Assembly: GCA_024291935.2 (NCBI GenBank)
Contig: JAGTYA010000024.1
Coordinates: forward strand, 6,014,001-6,078,000
Length of the DNA: 64,000 nucleotides
Direction: 5' to 3'
Source: Okapia johnstoni
Taxonomy: Eukaryota; Chordata; Mammalia; Artiodactyla; Giraffidae
Shown: one piece after another, positions 22,901 through 37,900 of the stretch
How positions within the stretch are numbered: position 1 is the first letter of the stretch
Layout of the letters: every line of letters starts with the position of its first letter
The notes under the pieces: model-generated
What the model saw: only the letters and a program-made list of their open reading frames with translations
The model's database searches: none
What the model was told of the DNA's origin: nothing
Made by a program: the position numbers and the translations under genes

Positions 22901-25900
22901 CACCAGGCTTCCCTGTCTTTCACGGGTGGGGATGCAAATGTATGGCCACTTTGGAAATCAGTTTGGCAATTTCTTATCAAGTTCAACATACCCTTACACA
23001 CAAACCAACACTCCCACTCATAGGTATTTTCCCAAGTAAACAAAGACTTAGTCCATTTGAACCAGCATGCCAATGTTCATAGCAGCTTCATTTGATTTTT
23101 TGTTTTTTGAATGTAATGTTTTAATTCAGTCTGGGTAGAACTACAAAGGTTGCTACATGAACACCTCATGGTTTAGGTTATTATATACAACAGGTGTCCT
23201 GAAAACAGGGGCAGTTTTATCCTCCAACTTACAGTTTCTAAAACAGCTTTCTTTTTTTAAAATTAACTTTTATTGGAGTATAGTTGCTTTACAATGTTGT
23301 GTTAGTTTCTACTGTACAGCAAAGAGAATCAGCCATACGTATTATAAAAAAAAAAAGATTATACACTGTATGATTCCACTGATATAATGCTCAAAACCAA
23401 GCAGAAATTAGTCTATGGCATTACAGGTCAGGATAACATTTACCTTTGGGAGCAGTGAGTGGGAGCGGGCATAAAGGGGGCTTCTGGGCTGCTGGTAATG
23501 CTTTTTCTGGGTCTGGGTGTGGATTATGCTGATGTGCGCAGTCTAGGAGAATGCCAAGTTGAGCTGACCATTTAAGATAAGCACACTCCCCGTGAGTATT
23601 ATACTAATACTTCAGTGAAAAGTAGAAAATATTAAATAATTAATATTAAAGAGAGTCAGGAGAAGAGGGACAGAGGGGAAAAAAAAGGAAAAACAAGAGG
23701 CCAAGTGAGGCCTGGACAGGGTAGGGGGTAAAGCAGCCTCAACAATGTACCTTGTAGGAGGAAAGGGAAAGGTCAACAGATTTTAAGAATGGAGCAGCCT
23801 GAGAGTCAACATGAGATTACTTGAGAAGGTGGCACTACATGCTACCCCAAAATGTGTCACTTGGTATAAGGATTATTTTGAGTTGAACTGAGAAAGCAAT
23901 ATAGGAGCATACCCAAGAAAAAATTCTATGCCCTCCCCCTGTTTGCCTAAAAGTAGGACATAAATTTGCACAGGTGCCCCCCTCCCCTCTCTACCAGGTA
24001 GGATAGAAGTTAATCACTGAGAAACCTCTGGACCCTTATCAGCCCAGGGGAATCTACCTAACAAACTTTACTGACCACTCTTAGTTTCCACATACATTTG
24101 ATTTCCCCTAATTTGCTGCCCCTAGAAGTTTGAAGTCCTTTTCCTTTGTCTTGTCACTTTTCTAAAAATTCATTGTTCTTTGGTTAAGATGCTGTATAAA
24201 CCCAAGTTCTTACCACCCCTTCGAGTTACTCATCACTGAGTACTCCCTATTATGTGCAAAGCACATGTTCATAAACTTCTGTTTCTTATAATGGAAAATA
24301 ATCTGAATATATATATGTGTATATATATATTCACATATACATTATATAACCTTTGGAAATATTAATAAAATTCATTTTATTATATATAATAAACTGAATC
24401 CCTTTGCTTATGCCCAAAACTAACACAATATTGCAAATTAACCATACTTCATTTTTAATATATAACAAAAAGTAAACAGAATTTATAACAAAAATATTTT
24501 TAATATTTTTATCTTATTTTTGTCTTTATTTTTATCTTGTTAATCTATCTTTGCTCAGTCAATTTACAGGATCCCAGCCAATGAACCTAACATAGGTAGG
24601 AGAAAGAAGTTAAGTTTCTCCTCCCTTACATTTACAATGATTTAGGGTAAACCCTTCCAGACTTCATTTCCACCCCCAGCAAATCCTCATCAGTGCAGGG
24701 CACAGGGCATACACACTTCCTCAGGTGAGTGGGGTTTTCTGGAAATTGAGGACAGGGTTGAATTTTATATCTGGGCCACTGCTGTGCAGACAGAAAATTG
24801 CACATATGAGGAAACAAAAAAACTATTAACCAAGGAGCTTAGGGGTACCTGGGGATTTACAGCAATCTGGAGGAAGGCTTTGGACCTGTACTGAGATTAG
24901 AATGTAGCTGTTAAGAAAAACAGCTCTCAAACAGATGGCCAGGTTTGAAACCGAGCTCTGCTACCCATCTACTAGCGATGTGACCTCATCGGCAAAATGG
25001 GAATGGAAACAGTCAACAGCCAGACAGGGTTGTCAGGAGGCACATGTGCAGTAATATATAAAAAGCGTTCTGAAATTAATGAATGTTAGCTTGATACAAG
25101 TGGAACAGTACACCCAAAACTGACAGAATGCACATCTTTTCAAGTAGATATGGAACATTTACTAAAATTTAACCATATATTGCTGGTGGCTCAGCTAGTG
25201 AAGATTCCACCTGCAATGCAGGAGACTTGGGTTCGATTCCCGGGTTGGGAAGCTCCCCTGGAGAAGGGAACGACTACCCACTCCACTATTCTGGGCTGGA
25301 GAATTCCATAGACTATATAGTCCATGGGGTCGCAAAGAGTCAGACTAAAAGACTTGCACTCACTCACAAGCATATATCAGGCCATAAATCAAGGATCAAA
25401 TTTCAAAAGACCAAAATTAGAGTATATATTCTGACTACAGTGTAAGCTAGAAATCAATAACAAAAAGATAATTAGAGAAATCCCAGTTGCTTATCCCAGT
25501 CAGAAATCAAATAACATAATTCTAAATAACTCTTGGGTCAAAGAATGAATCATAACAGAAATCAGAAAATATTTTAAACTGAATGATACTGAAGATAGGA
25601 TATATCAAAACTTGTGGGATAAGGCTAAAGCAGGGCTGAGGGAAATTTATAGCTTTAAATGCATATATTAGAAATGAAGACAGGCTCAAAATCAATGATC
25701 TAACAAGCTTCCCTATCAAAAAACTGAAAGAACAGCTGATCAAACTCAAAGAAAGCATTTTTAAAAAGAAATAGAACATAAGTATACAATAAAAAAAAAA
25801 ATAAACTCGGCCAGAATTTGGCTCTTTGTAAAGATTAATAAAATTTATATCCCCTTGCCAAGAATGAACATGAGAAAAAAAGAGAAGACACAAATTACCA

Positions 25901-28900
25901 ATATCAGGCATGAAAAAGGGGGTAGCACAATAGATCCTTCAGACATTCAATAAATATAACAAGAGAATACTATAGCCAACTTTATGTCAAGGTAGTTGAC
26001 ACCTTAAGTGAAATGATCAAATCCCTTAAAAACGCAGTACACCAAAACTGATACAAAGACTAGAAAGTCTGAACATTCCTATATCTATTTTGAAAATTAA
26101 AGTTTTTATTAAAAACCCTGTCACAATGAAGACTCCAGGCCGAAATGACTTCCCTGGTAAATGTTCCCAGACATTTTAAGGAAGAAATTATACCAATTTT
26201 ACCCAAAGTCTTCCAAGGAATAGATATTAGTATCATTACTCTGTTGTCATACAGTCGGCTTAATCCTAAGCGAAAAGTCTCCTACGGAAATTTCAGTCTC
26301 AGACACGTAGCATCAGGGATCAGGAGGCCTCTTACCATCCTCGTCTGTCTGGAAGGTGACTTCCTTGCCCTCTTTGCGCCCCTCGGGGTTAGTGAGGACG
26401 AGCCGCACATGGACATTCCGGTAGGGCAGTAGGTTCTTGATGGTGTAGCGGCTGACACCCCGCTCCAGCTTCACACACTCCCGAACAGTCTGGTTGCGGC
26501 TGCTGCCCGGTGTGTAGTGATAGCACAGGGACACGGTGTAGGTGTGGCAACGTGTCACGTTGTAACCCAGCGGTTCCCACTGCAGGGTCAGTTGGCGGGC
26601 CTGGATCTCAGCAAAAGCCAGGCCTTTGGGGGCCCTCATGGGCTCTGGGGAATCCAAGTAACAGAGAGAAAGGGTAGAAGAAATGGGAGGAGAAGCAGGA
26701 TGAGAGAGAAAACATCAGGCAGCCGACTAGTATCAATCCTCATTTGCCCCCAAGAGTCCAAGAGACCCTTTAATGTAGCAAAAAGGGACTAAAGTGTGTG
26801 CTTTGGAGTCAGGCAGGCCCACGTCTGAATCCTGGCTCTGTCACTCGCAGCTGGCAACCACTGGCTAAGTCACTTTATCTCTCTGAGCCTTATTTTCCTC
26901 ATCTGCAAAATGGGATAATAGGCTCGATCTCATAGGATGGCTGTGAGGTTTAAGGTAAAACATGCAAAGCATGTGTAGAAATGGCTAATACATAATGTGA
27001 AAGTGGCACAGTCGTATCCGACTCTTTGTGACCCATGGACTATGTAGTCCATGGAGAATGGCCAGAATACTGGAGTGGGTAGCCTTTCCCTTCTCCAGGG
27101 GATCTTCCCAACCCAGGAACTGAACCAGGGTCTCCTGTATGGCAGGCGGATTCTTTACCAACTGAGCTACCAGGGAAGCCCCAATACACAGTAGGCCATC
27201 AAAAATATTAGCTATAATTTTTTTAATAATACAGTTCACTTCCTATTCCAAATTCCTCCTGAAGGGAGTCAAGATAGTCTGAATCAACCAACTGTTGTAT
27301 TTTTCTTCATTCTCTGTTAATTCCAAACTTGTTCTAAAACAGCTTACAGTAATATGTACAATATAATAATACAGAGAAGTCAGGATAATGGGGGAAATGA
27401 GAGCCAAATAGCTAAATAATTCCAGAGAATGTTAGGAAAATAGAAATGTATGCCATTAGGTCCCGCATGGAGCTATAAATAAAAGGCTCAAATTAGGTAA
27501 TGAGTTCCCTGGCTGCCAAAGCAAAAAAGGAAAATACAATCTGTTCTATAAAGATGATGATGATGTAAACATTTATTGGGGGCTTTGTATGTGCCAAGCA
27601 TTGCTCTAGAGGCTTTAAAATGCTTTATCTCATTTAATCCTCCCTGTAATCTAATAGAAAGCTGCCATTATAAGCCTTGTTATGCAGATGTAGAAATGGA
27701 GGCACACAGGAGAGATTAAGTAAACTTGTCAACAGTCACACAGACAGTAAGTAGTGAAGCTGGAATCCACACCTGGACAGGCCGGCTTCAGAATCCACAC
27801 TCTTAATCACCACTACTCTGCCTCCCATGAGGAATTCATTGTCCAAAAACTAAAAATAAATAAAAATAAACCAGGGAACTTTCTTGATGGTCCAGTGGAT
27901 AAGACTCCGTGTTCCCAATGCAGGTAACCAGGTTCGATCCCTGGTCAGGGAACTAGACCTTCACATGCTGTTACAAAGATCAAAGATCCCACGTGCTGCA
28001 ACTAAGACCCAGCACAGCCAAATAAATAAAATGTTTTTTAAAATAAATAATAAATGAATAAAAGCTCAACTCAGTTGCTCAGTTGTGTCTGACTCTTTGC
28101 GACCCCATGGGCTGCAGCACGCCAGGCTTCCCTGTCCATCACCAACTCCCAGAGTTTACTCAAACTCATGCGCATTGAGTCAGTGATGCCATCCAACCAT
28201 CTCATCCTCTGTTGTCCCCTTCTCCTCCCGCCTTCAATCTTTCCCAGCATCAGAGTCTTTTCAAATGAGTCAGCTCTTTGCATCAGGTGGCCAAAGTATT
28301 GGAGTTTCAGCTTCAACATCAGTCCTTCCAATGAATATTCAGGACTGATTTCTTTTAGGATAGACTGGTTGGATCTCCTTGCAGTCCAAGGGACCCTCAA
28401 GAGCCTTCTCCAAATGAATAAAAAGGATACCTTTTTAAAAATTAATTAATTAACCACATCAATGCCTCTGGAGAGTCAGATACCCAACATAAGGCAAGTG
28501 CATATTACTGTGCTTCATAGCCTCTTGAGGATTCCATAGGACCAGAATGTTATCCCCATTTTATAAGTAAAGAAATCAAGGCTTCTTTACTCGAGGACTC
28601 AGGCCCCAGTCCTGCATCTGCTCTGAGCAGCTGTGCAATCCTAAGTAAATCTCTGGGCCTCGATTTCCTCATCTATAACATGATGGAAGAAGCCACAATT
28701 ACTAATGATCCTCTTCTCTCTCGTCCCCAGTTAGAGGGTATCAGGGCACACCTTAATGAACAGGAAAGAAAGTCCTACTGCTTGGCCTCTTAAGATGATT
28801 AAGTATGACCCTATTATTGTTTTTGTATGATTAATTTGCTCAGAATGCTCTTTACAAAGACAATGCAAAGAGAAACATCAGGCTGCTCTTCACTTGCGAG

Positions 28901-31900
28901 TGGATGGGTAGGTGCACAGCTTTAGACGCTGGACAGCACAGTGCAACTTTCTTTCCTTCCCTGGACCAGAGGCAAGTGGCCATCTCCAGTCATACATCAG
29001 AATGTCACGGAGAGATTTCAGCACCTGAGAGTAAGGCTCACCTCTTGACTTCTTACAGAGAGCCTAGCTCTCTTATCCCCACAACAAGGCAGACCCGATC
29101 CTCACCTGACAAAAACGTTAAAAGGCTGGTTCCCTGCTCACTGCATCGTGAGGGCTGCTAACTGCAAGCCCACTTACCACACTTGTCTTGTCTCTGCTGT
29201 TCCTGGACCATGGAGATTTTCCTAATGTTTTTCTATATAGTTTTAACTCATTGTTCTTATCTGTTTAGAAAGGAATGGGTGAGTTTTGTGTGTGCTAACT
29301 CTGCAATCACTCTGCCATCTTGTTCAGAGGTCTTTGCTTTATTTCCTGAGACTTTCTGGCTCTGGTCCTGGCTGCCCGATGTGTCCTGTCCCAAGACGTC
29401 TATGTCTATGTCTGTGTCTATGTCTACTAAAGCCAAGTGCCATGGATTAAATTGCACTAGTGAGAGTGGATCTCGGTTCCCTGAAGCTCTGCTTACCTCA
29501 TCCCCACCCCCGGGAATACCTGCTCCACATCCTTTACCATCCTTCCAGGTCTGGCAGAAACACACTGCTTCTTTCACCTTCCTGCAGCATTCAGACAAGG
29601 ACACGAAACATCAACTGCAAACCGGCGACACAGGCTGGGTTGGGACTATGACAAACGAGACGGTAAGTATCTCATCCAAAAGGAGCAGCTGCCACTCAGT
29701 TCTGGGCTATGTTGCCAGATCTTCCCATTTATGAAGCCAGAAATTCCAGTTTTTTGTGTGAAATCTCCAGATTTTTAAATACTGGCAACCTACTCAGGTT
29801 TCTTTCCAAACCATTTTGCCAGGGGACCTCCCTGGTGTTCCAATGGTTAAGACTCCACGCTTTCAATGCAGGGGTGCAGGTTTGATCCTTGGTCGGGGAA
29901 CTAAGATTCCTCACGGCCAAAAGAATAAAGAAAGAAAACAACAGTTTTCAGGGCACAAAATGGTAACCTCTAACTTGAAGAATGAAACTTTCACCCTCAT
30001 GCTTAAGTGTCTCATTCTCCACCAGCTGTGTTAGCCCCCTTCCCCTTTGCCAGACAGAGGGGTCTCTGCAAAGAAAGCGCACTTTTCTTTCTCTCCCCAC
30101 CCCGAACAAATTTGGGCAGATCCAGAGGCTCAAATAGTTTGTTGACTACAGGCTGATATGCTGATTGAGGGGTGTGAATTCATGAGTCTCTCTGTGTTTC
30201 CAAAATCCATCTGGCACCCAGACACACGCTCTTCAGCTGCCAGCACACACTGGCAGAACAGAACCAAGGGCCCTCAAAGCCCCAACCCTCTGAATTCCAC
30301 ACGGCTGTAGGCCACTTGGAGGTCAAAGGTCTAAATGCACTTTTTTTTTTTAAACAAGAAGGCTAACAGTCAACATCTGTTAAATTAGCCCCCAGTGCAT
30401 TGATTTTAATGATTCTAAGGAGCACTCAATAACCCTGAAATATTAACTGTTGCTTGAGGAAGGGGCATTGGAGTGGGGTTGGGTACTGCAGAGTCCAAAT
30501 CCTATCTCCACGTCTCATTAGTTCTGTGACTTCAGGCAAGTGATTTAACTCCCTTTGAACATCAAGTTTTTTGACTAAAAAATGGAGATATAATAACACC
30601 TACTTTGAAAAGCAGTGTGAGAGTTACATGAGATGGTGTGAGTCTAACTTATAGCAGTTAATTAATATGTGCACGCTAATGGTGAGATATAGTGACTGCA
30701 GCCACGAAAATAAAAGATGCTTACTCCTTGGAAGAAAAACTATGACAAACCTAGACAGTGTATTAAAAAGCATAGACATCACTTTGCTGACAAAAGTCCA
30801 TATAGTCAAAGCTATGGTTTTCCCAGTAGTCATGTACGGATGTGAGAGTTGGACCATAAAGAAGGCTGAGTGCCAAAGAATTGATGCTTTTGAACTATGG
30901 TGCTAGAGAAGACTCCTGAGGTCCCTTGGACAGCAAGGAGATCAAACTAGTCAATACTAAAGGAAATCAACTCTGAATATTCATTGGAAGAACTGATGCT
31001 GAAGCTGAAGCTCCGATACTTTGGCCACCTGATGCAAAGAGCCAACTCATGGGAAAAGACCCTGATGCTGAGAAAGAGTGAGGGAAGCAGAAGAGGGTGG
31101 CAGAGGATGAGATGGTTGGATGGGCATCATCAACTCAATGGACATGAGTTTGAACAAACTCTGAGAGATGGTGGAGGACAGAGAAGCCTGGAATGCTGCA
31201 GTCCATGGGGTCGCAGAGTCGCACATGACTTAGCGACTAAACAAAACACGGGTAAGATATACCCTTATATACAGCAGCACCCTTTATAGCAGCAGTATAA
31301 ATTAGTACAACCATTTTTTAAAGCAATATACGTCAAAGCCCTTCCTTAAATCACCACTGACTACTTACATGAAAGAAATAATTCAAGGAGGGAATATAGC
31401 ATGATCAGCACTAAGTTTTTCAATACAGTATTATTCACAATAATAAAAATCTAGAGACAAATAGCCCAGCCATATGGAGACACTCAGTGGACTCCTACAG
31501 CCAATAAACACAATTATAAACAACATAACACAAGTAACAACACCAAGAAAAGGAAGTAGAGTACAGAACAGTTTCCACATCCCAATGACAAGGGTGTGAA
31601 ATGTGTACTGTAGGCATATGGGCAGAGATTTGCAGGAGGCAGGAAAACTAAAACAGCTGTTGGGCTAGGATGGTGAGATTTAGAGTGATTTCTTTTAAAT
31701 GCCTTCTACTGGTGTTATATTATTGTTTTTACAGTAAATAATACTGTGGGAGGGGAGTTTCATGGAGCCCAAAGAGATGAAAACACAGCTGGCCAACAGC
31801 AAAACAACTATGGGTCAAGGCGCCTAAGCAAAGAGGGGGTGGTGATGCAAACGAAGAGAAACATGTGATTAAGAGGAGCAGGCTGAGTTGTTTGGATCCT

Positions 31901-34900
31901 ATCTGCCTGGTTCCTGCTAATTTACACAGCTTCCATCCCAGCCAGGTCATGTAAAGTGTTTAGCAATGCCTGGCACAGAGTGGGTACTCAGCCCACGATG
32001 GCAGCTGTGCAGCTGTTACTAGTAGTAAGGTGGTGATGGTGGTTTTCAACACGAGGCTGGAAGTCAGGACATTCAAACCTTGGTTCTGACTCTGCTATGG
32101 ACTCACTGTGTCAATTTGGGCCAGTGACTAAATCTCGAAATTTCAATTTTCTCTTCTGTAAAACAGGAATGATCAATAGCCATCACCATGAAACTTGGGT
32201 TCTTAACTTACTGTATAGTCACAGGCAAGTACCTTCCCATCTCTGGGCTTCCATCCCCTCATCTGTACACTAACAGGAGTGAAATAGAGACTCTCTGTGA
32301 ACCCCAGGCTCTGATTTCTCTCATCCCAAGTACCTGACCAGAACTGGCTTGGAAGAGTTAAAAACACCATAACAGTAATAGTTGTCATTCACTGAGTGTT
32401 CACTGTGTGTTAGGCACTATGCTTCACAGGCATTTAGTGAGTTTACATGCAATGCATTTACATGCATTTACTTGCATTTCATCTAAAACTAGAGGGTCAT
32501 ATGGTCCAGGCTTCACTGCTCCTCTTTTCCATCTATACTTATTCCCTAAAAATCTAAGGACGAAATCAGGGGTTCTCAACCTCGGCATTATTTACATTTC
32601 GGACTAGATAATTTTTTGTTGAAAAGGCTGTTTATACACCATAGCATGTTTATTACCTTCTCTGGCTTCCTCTATCCCTAGGATGCCATTATCACCTCAC
32701 CCCCAGTTGTGACAACCAGATACTGCAGATGACACCTGGGAGACAAAATCACCCCCACTAAGAACCACCAGCATAAAAGATCTCATCCAGTGTCATGGCT
32801 TTAAATATCATCTACACCATGTCTACACTGACAACTTTCAAATTTATATCTGCAGCCCAAACCTCTTCCCTAAGCCCCACACTTGTTAATCCATCCGCCT
32901 GATGGATATCTCCACTTGAACGTCTAATAGGCATCTCAAAGTCAACATTTCCAACACAGAACTCCTGATCTATGGTGCCCCGTCACACCTGCTCTTTCCA
33001 CAGTCTGCTCCCTTGCAAGTAAATGATAACTCCATTCTTTCGGCTGCTCAAGCAAAACACCTTGGAGCCATCCTTGACTTCTATTTCCCTCTCTCACTGC
33101 ATATCCAATCCATCAACAAATGCAGTTAGCTCTACCTTCAAAACAAACCCAGAATCTAACCACTTTTTACCATCACCACCACTTCCTCCCAGTTCCCAGC
33201 CTCCACCATCTCCCAGCTGACTTGTTGCAGTAGCCTCCTCACTGGTCTCTCCTCTGATCCCTTCACCCTCCTAGAATCTGTTCTCCACAAAAGGACCAAA
33301 GTGATCCTCATAAACATAGGAGGTGATGTCACTCCTGCTCTCCAAACCTGCAATGGCCCCCCAGCCTACCCAGAGTAAAATGGCTCTGGGTCCCATATCC
33401 CTAGTATGACTTTGAACTCCTCTCCTGCCAGCTCCCCTCAGTCACTCAGGTGTGAAGTTGCTCAGTCGTGTCCGACTCTTTGTGACCCCATGGACTGTAG
33501 CCTACCAGGTTCCTCCGTCCATGGGATTCTCCAGGCAAGAATACTGGAGTGGGTTGCCATTTCCTCCTCCAGGAGATCTTCCCGACCCAGGGATTGAACC
33601 CGGGTCTCCCGCATTGTAGGCAGATGTTTTACCATCTGAGCCACCAGGGAAGCCACTAGACCACAGTTATACTGGTCTCCTTGCTGCTCCTCACATATGC
33701 CAAGCATACTGCAGAACTCCCTGCTATTAGATCAGCCTAGAAGGCCCCTTCCCCCAGCAATTCCTCCAGCTTCCTGTGTGTGGCTCTCTCCCTTACCTCC
33801 TTTAGGTCTCTGCTCAAATGTCACCTTCTCCGTAAAACAGTCCTGAGCCTTTCTGAAATAACAGTTCTCCAAACCTCAGACCCCAGCCCCCTTCCTGCTT
33901 TGTTCTTCACAATCTTGATCATCAACTGACAATCTGTATCTTTCACTTGTTTACTACTTCCTCCTGCCAGAAAGACAAAGAAATGCAAGAAGACAAAATG
34001 GCTGTCTGAGGAGGACTTCACAGCCGTGAAGAGAGACCCCGCGTCCAAGGTAAGAGAAACCCAGGTAAGACAGTGGGCACTGAGAGAGGGGATCAGAGGG
34101 AAGACAGGCTGAAACTACAGTCAGGGACAACTACCCAGTCTGATCACATGGACCACAGCCTTGTCTAACTCAGTGAAACTAAGTCATGCCCCGTGGGGCC
34201 ACCCAAGACGGACGGGGCATGGTGGAGAGGTCTGACAGAATGTGGTCCATTGGAGAAAGGAATGGCAAACCACTTCAGTATTCTTGCCTTGAGAACCCCA
34301 AGAGCAGTATGAAAAGGCAAAAAGGTAGGACACTGAAAGATGAATTCCCCAGGTCAGTAGGTGCCCACTATGCTACTGGAGAACAGTGGAGAAATAACTA
34401 CAGAAAGAATGATGGGATGGAGCCAAAGCAAAAGCAACACCCAGTTGTGAATGGGACTGGTGATAGAAGCAAGATTCGATGCTGTAAAGAGCAATATTGC
34501 ATAGGAACCTGGAATGTTAGCTCCATGAATCAGGGCAAATTGGAAGTGGTCAAACAGGAGATGGCAAGAGTGAACATCGACATTCTAGGAATCAGTGAAC
34601 TAAGATGGACTGGAATGGGTGAATTTAACTCAGATGACCATTATATCTACTACTGTGGGTGGGAATTCCTTAGAAGAAATGGAGTAGCCATCATAGTCAA
34701 CAAAAGAGTCCGAAATGCAGCACTTGGATGCAGTCTCAAAAACGACAGAATGATCTCTGTTCATTTTCAAGGCAAACCATTCAATATCACAGTAATTTAA
34801 GTCTATGCCCTGACCAGTAATGCTGACGAAGCTGAAGTTGAACAGTTCTATGAAGACCTACAAGACCTTCTAGAACTAACACCCCAAAAAGATGTCCTTT

Positions 34901-37900
34901 TCATTATAGGGGACTGGAATGCAAAAGTAGGAAGTCAAGAAACACCTGGAATAACAGGCAAATGTGGCCTTGGAGTACAGAATGAAGCAGGGCAAAGGCT
35001 AATAGAGTTTTGCCAAGAGAACGCACTGGTCATAGTAAACACTCTCTTCCAACAACACAAGAAAAGACTCTACACGTGCACATCACCAGATGGTCAACAC
35101 CGAAATCAGATTGATTATATTCTTTGCAGCCAAAGATGGAGAAGCTCTATACAGTCAGCAAAAACAAGACCAGGAGCTGACTGTGGATCAGATCATGAAC
35201 TCCTTATTGCCAAATTCAGACTGAAATTGAAGAAAGTGGAGAAAACCACTAGACCATTCAAGTATGACCTAAATCAAATCCCTTATGACTGTACAGTAGA
35301 AGTAAGAAATAGATTTAAAGGACTAAATCTGATAGACAGAATACTTGATGAACTATGGATGGAGGTTCGTGACATTGTACAGGAGATAAGAATCAAGACC
35401 ACCTCCAAGCAAAAGAAATGCAAAAAAGCAAAATGGCTGTCTGAGGAGGCCTTACAAATAGCTGTGAAAAGAGGGAAGCAAAAAGCAAAGGAGAAAAGGA
35501 AAGATATACCCATTTGAATGCAGAGTTCCAAAGAATAGCAAGGAGAGATAAGAAAGCCTTCCTCAGTGATCAGTGCAAAGAAATAGAGGAAAACAATAGA
35601 ATGGGAAAGACCAGAGATCTTTTCAAGAAAATTAGAAATACCAAGGGAACATTTCATGCAAAGATGGGCTCATTAAAGGACAGAAATGGTAGGGACCTAA
35701 CAGAACAGAAGACATTAAGAAGAGGTGGCAAGAATACACAGAAGAATTGTACAAAACAGTTCTTCACGACCCAGACAATCACGATGGTGTGATCACTCAC
35801 CTAGAGCCAGACATCCTAGAATGTGAAGTCAAATGGGCCCTAGAAAGCATCACTACGAACAAAGCTAGTGGAGGTGATGGAGTTCCAGTTGAGCTATTTC
35901 AACTCCTAAAAGATGACGCTGTGAAAGTGCTACACTCAATATGCCAGCAAATATGGAAAACTCAGCAGTGGCCACAGGACTGGAAAAGGTCAGTTTTCAT
36001 TCCAATCCCAAAGAAAGGCAATGCCAAAGAATGCCCAAACTACCACACAATTGCACTCATCTCACACGCTAGTAAAGTAATGCTTAAAATTCTCCAAGCC
36101 AGGCTTCAACAATACGTGAACTGTGAACTTCCAGATGTTCAAGCTGGTTTTAGAAAAGGCAGAGGAACCAGAAATAAAACTGCCAACATCTGATGGATCA
36201 TCGAAAAAGCAAGAGAGTTCCAGAAAAACATCTATTTCTGCTTCACTGACTATGCCAAAGCCTTTGACTATGTGGATCACAATAAACTGTGGAAAATTCT
36301 GAAAGAGATGGAAATACCTTTCCACCTGACCTGCCTCTTGAGAAACCTGTATGCAGGTCAGGAAGCAACAGTTAGAACTGGACATGGAACAACAGACTGG
36401 TTCCAAATAGGAAAAGGAGTACGTCAAGGCTGTATATTGTCACCCTGCTTATTTAACTTATATGCAGAGTACATCATGAGAAATGCTGGGCTGGAGGAAG
36501 CACAAGCTGGAATCAAGATTGCCAGGAGAAATATCAATAACCTCAGATGTGCAGATGACACCATCCTTATGGCAGAAAGTGAAGAAGAACTAAAGAGCCT
36601 CTTGATGAAAATGAAAGTGGAGAGTGAAAAAGTTGGCTTAAGGCTCAACATTCAGAAAACTAAGATCATGGCATCTGGTCCCATCATTTCATGGCAGATA
36701 GATGGGGAAACAGTGGAAACAGTGGCTGACTTTATTTTTCTGGGCTCCAAAATCACCGCAGATGGTGACTGCAGCCATGAAATTAAAAGACGCTTACTCC
36801 TTGGAAGGAAAGTTATGACCAACCTAGACAGCTTATTAAAAAGTAGAGACATTGCTTTGCCAACAAAGGTCCGTCTAGTCAAGGCTATGGTTTTTCCAGT
36901 GGTCATGTATGGATGTGAGAGTTGGACTATAGAGAAAGCTGAGCACCAAAGAATTGATGCTTTTGAACTGTGGTGTTGGAGAAGACTCTTGAGAGTCCCT
37001 TGGACTGCAAAGAGATCCAACCAGTCCATCCTAAAGGAGACCAGTCCTGGGTATTCATTGGAAGGACTGATGTTGAAGCTGAAACTCCAATCCTTTGGCC
37101 ACCTGATGTGAAGAGCTGACTCATTGGAAAAGAACCTGATGCTGGGAAAGATTGAGGGCAGGAGGAGAAGGGGACGACAGAGGATGAGGTGGCTGGATGG
37201 CATCACCGACTCGATGGACATGGGTTTGGGTGGACTCAGGGAGTTAGTGATGGACAGGGAGGCCTGGCGTGCTGCAGTTCATGTGGTCGAAAAGAGTCGG
37301 ACATGACTGAGTGACTGAACTGAACTGAGGAGGACTTAAAATAGCTGCAAAAAGAAGGGGAGTGAAAGGCAAAGGAGAAAGGAAAAGATGCATACCCAAC
37401 TGAGTGCAGAATTCCAAAGAACAGCAAGGAGAGATAAGATCAGTGATCAATGCAAGGAAATAGAGGAAAACAATGGAATGGGAAAGACCAGAGATATCTT
37501 TAAGAAAATTAAGAGATACCAAGGGTTGGATGGCATCACCGACTCAATGGACATGGGTTTGGGTGGACTCAGGGTGTTAGTGATGGACAGGGAGGCCTGG
37601 CGTGCTGCAGTTCATGGGGTCGAAAAGAGTCGGACATAACTGAGTGACTGAACTGAACTGAGGAGGACTTAAAATAGCTGCAAAAAGAAGGGGAGTGAAA
37701 GGCAAAGGAGAAAGGAAAAGATGCATACCCAACTGAGTGCAGAATTCCAAAGAATAGCAAGGAGAGATAAGATCAGTGATCAACGCAAGGAAATAGAGAA
37801 AAACAATGGAATGGGAAAGACTAGAGATATCTTTAAGAAAATTAAGAGATACCAAGGGTTGGATGGCATCACCGACTCGATGGACATGGGTTTGGGTAAA

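Noticed and set aside
36272..37111. 279-codon plus-strand frame as a host gene
   Set aside because: It is the RT C-terminal part of the inner BovB LINE; upstream stops and frameshifts show a decayed element.
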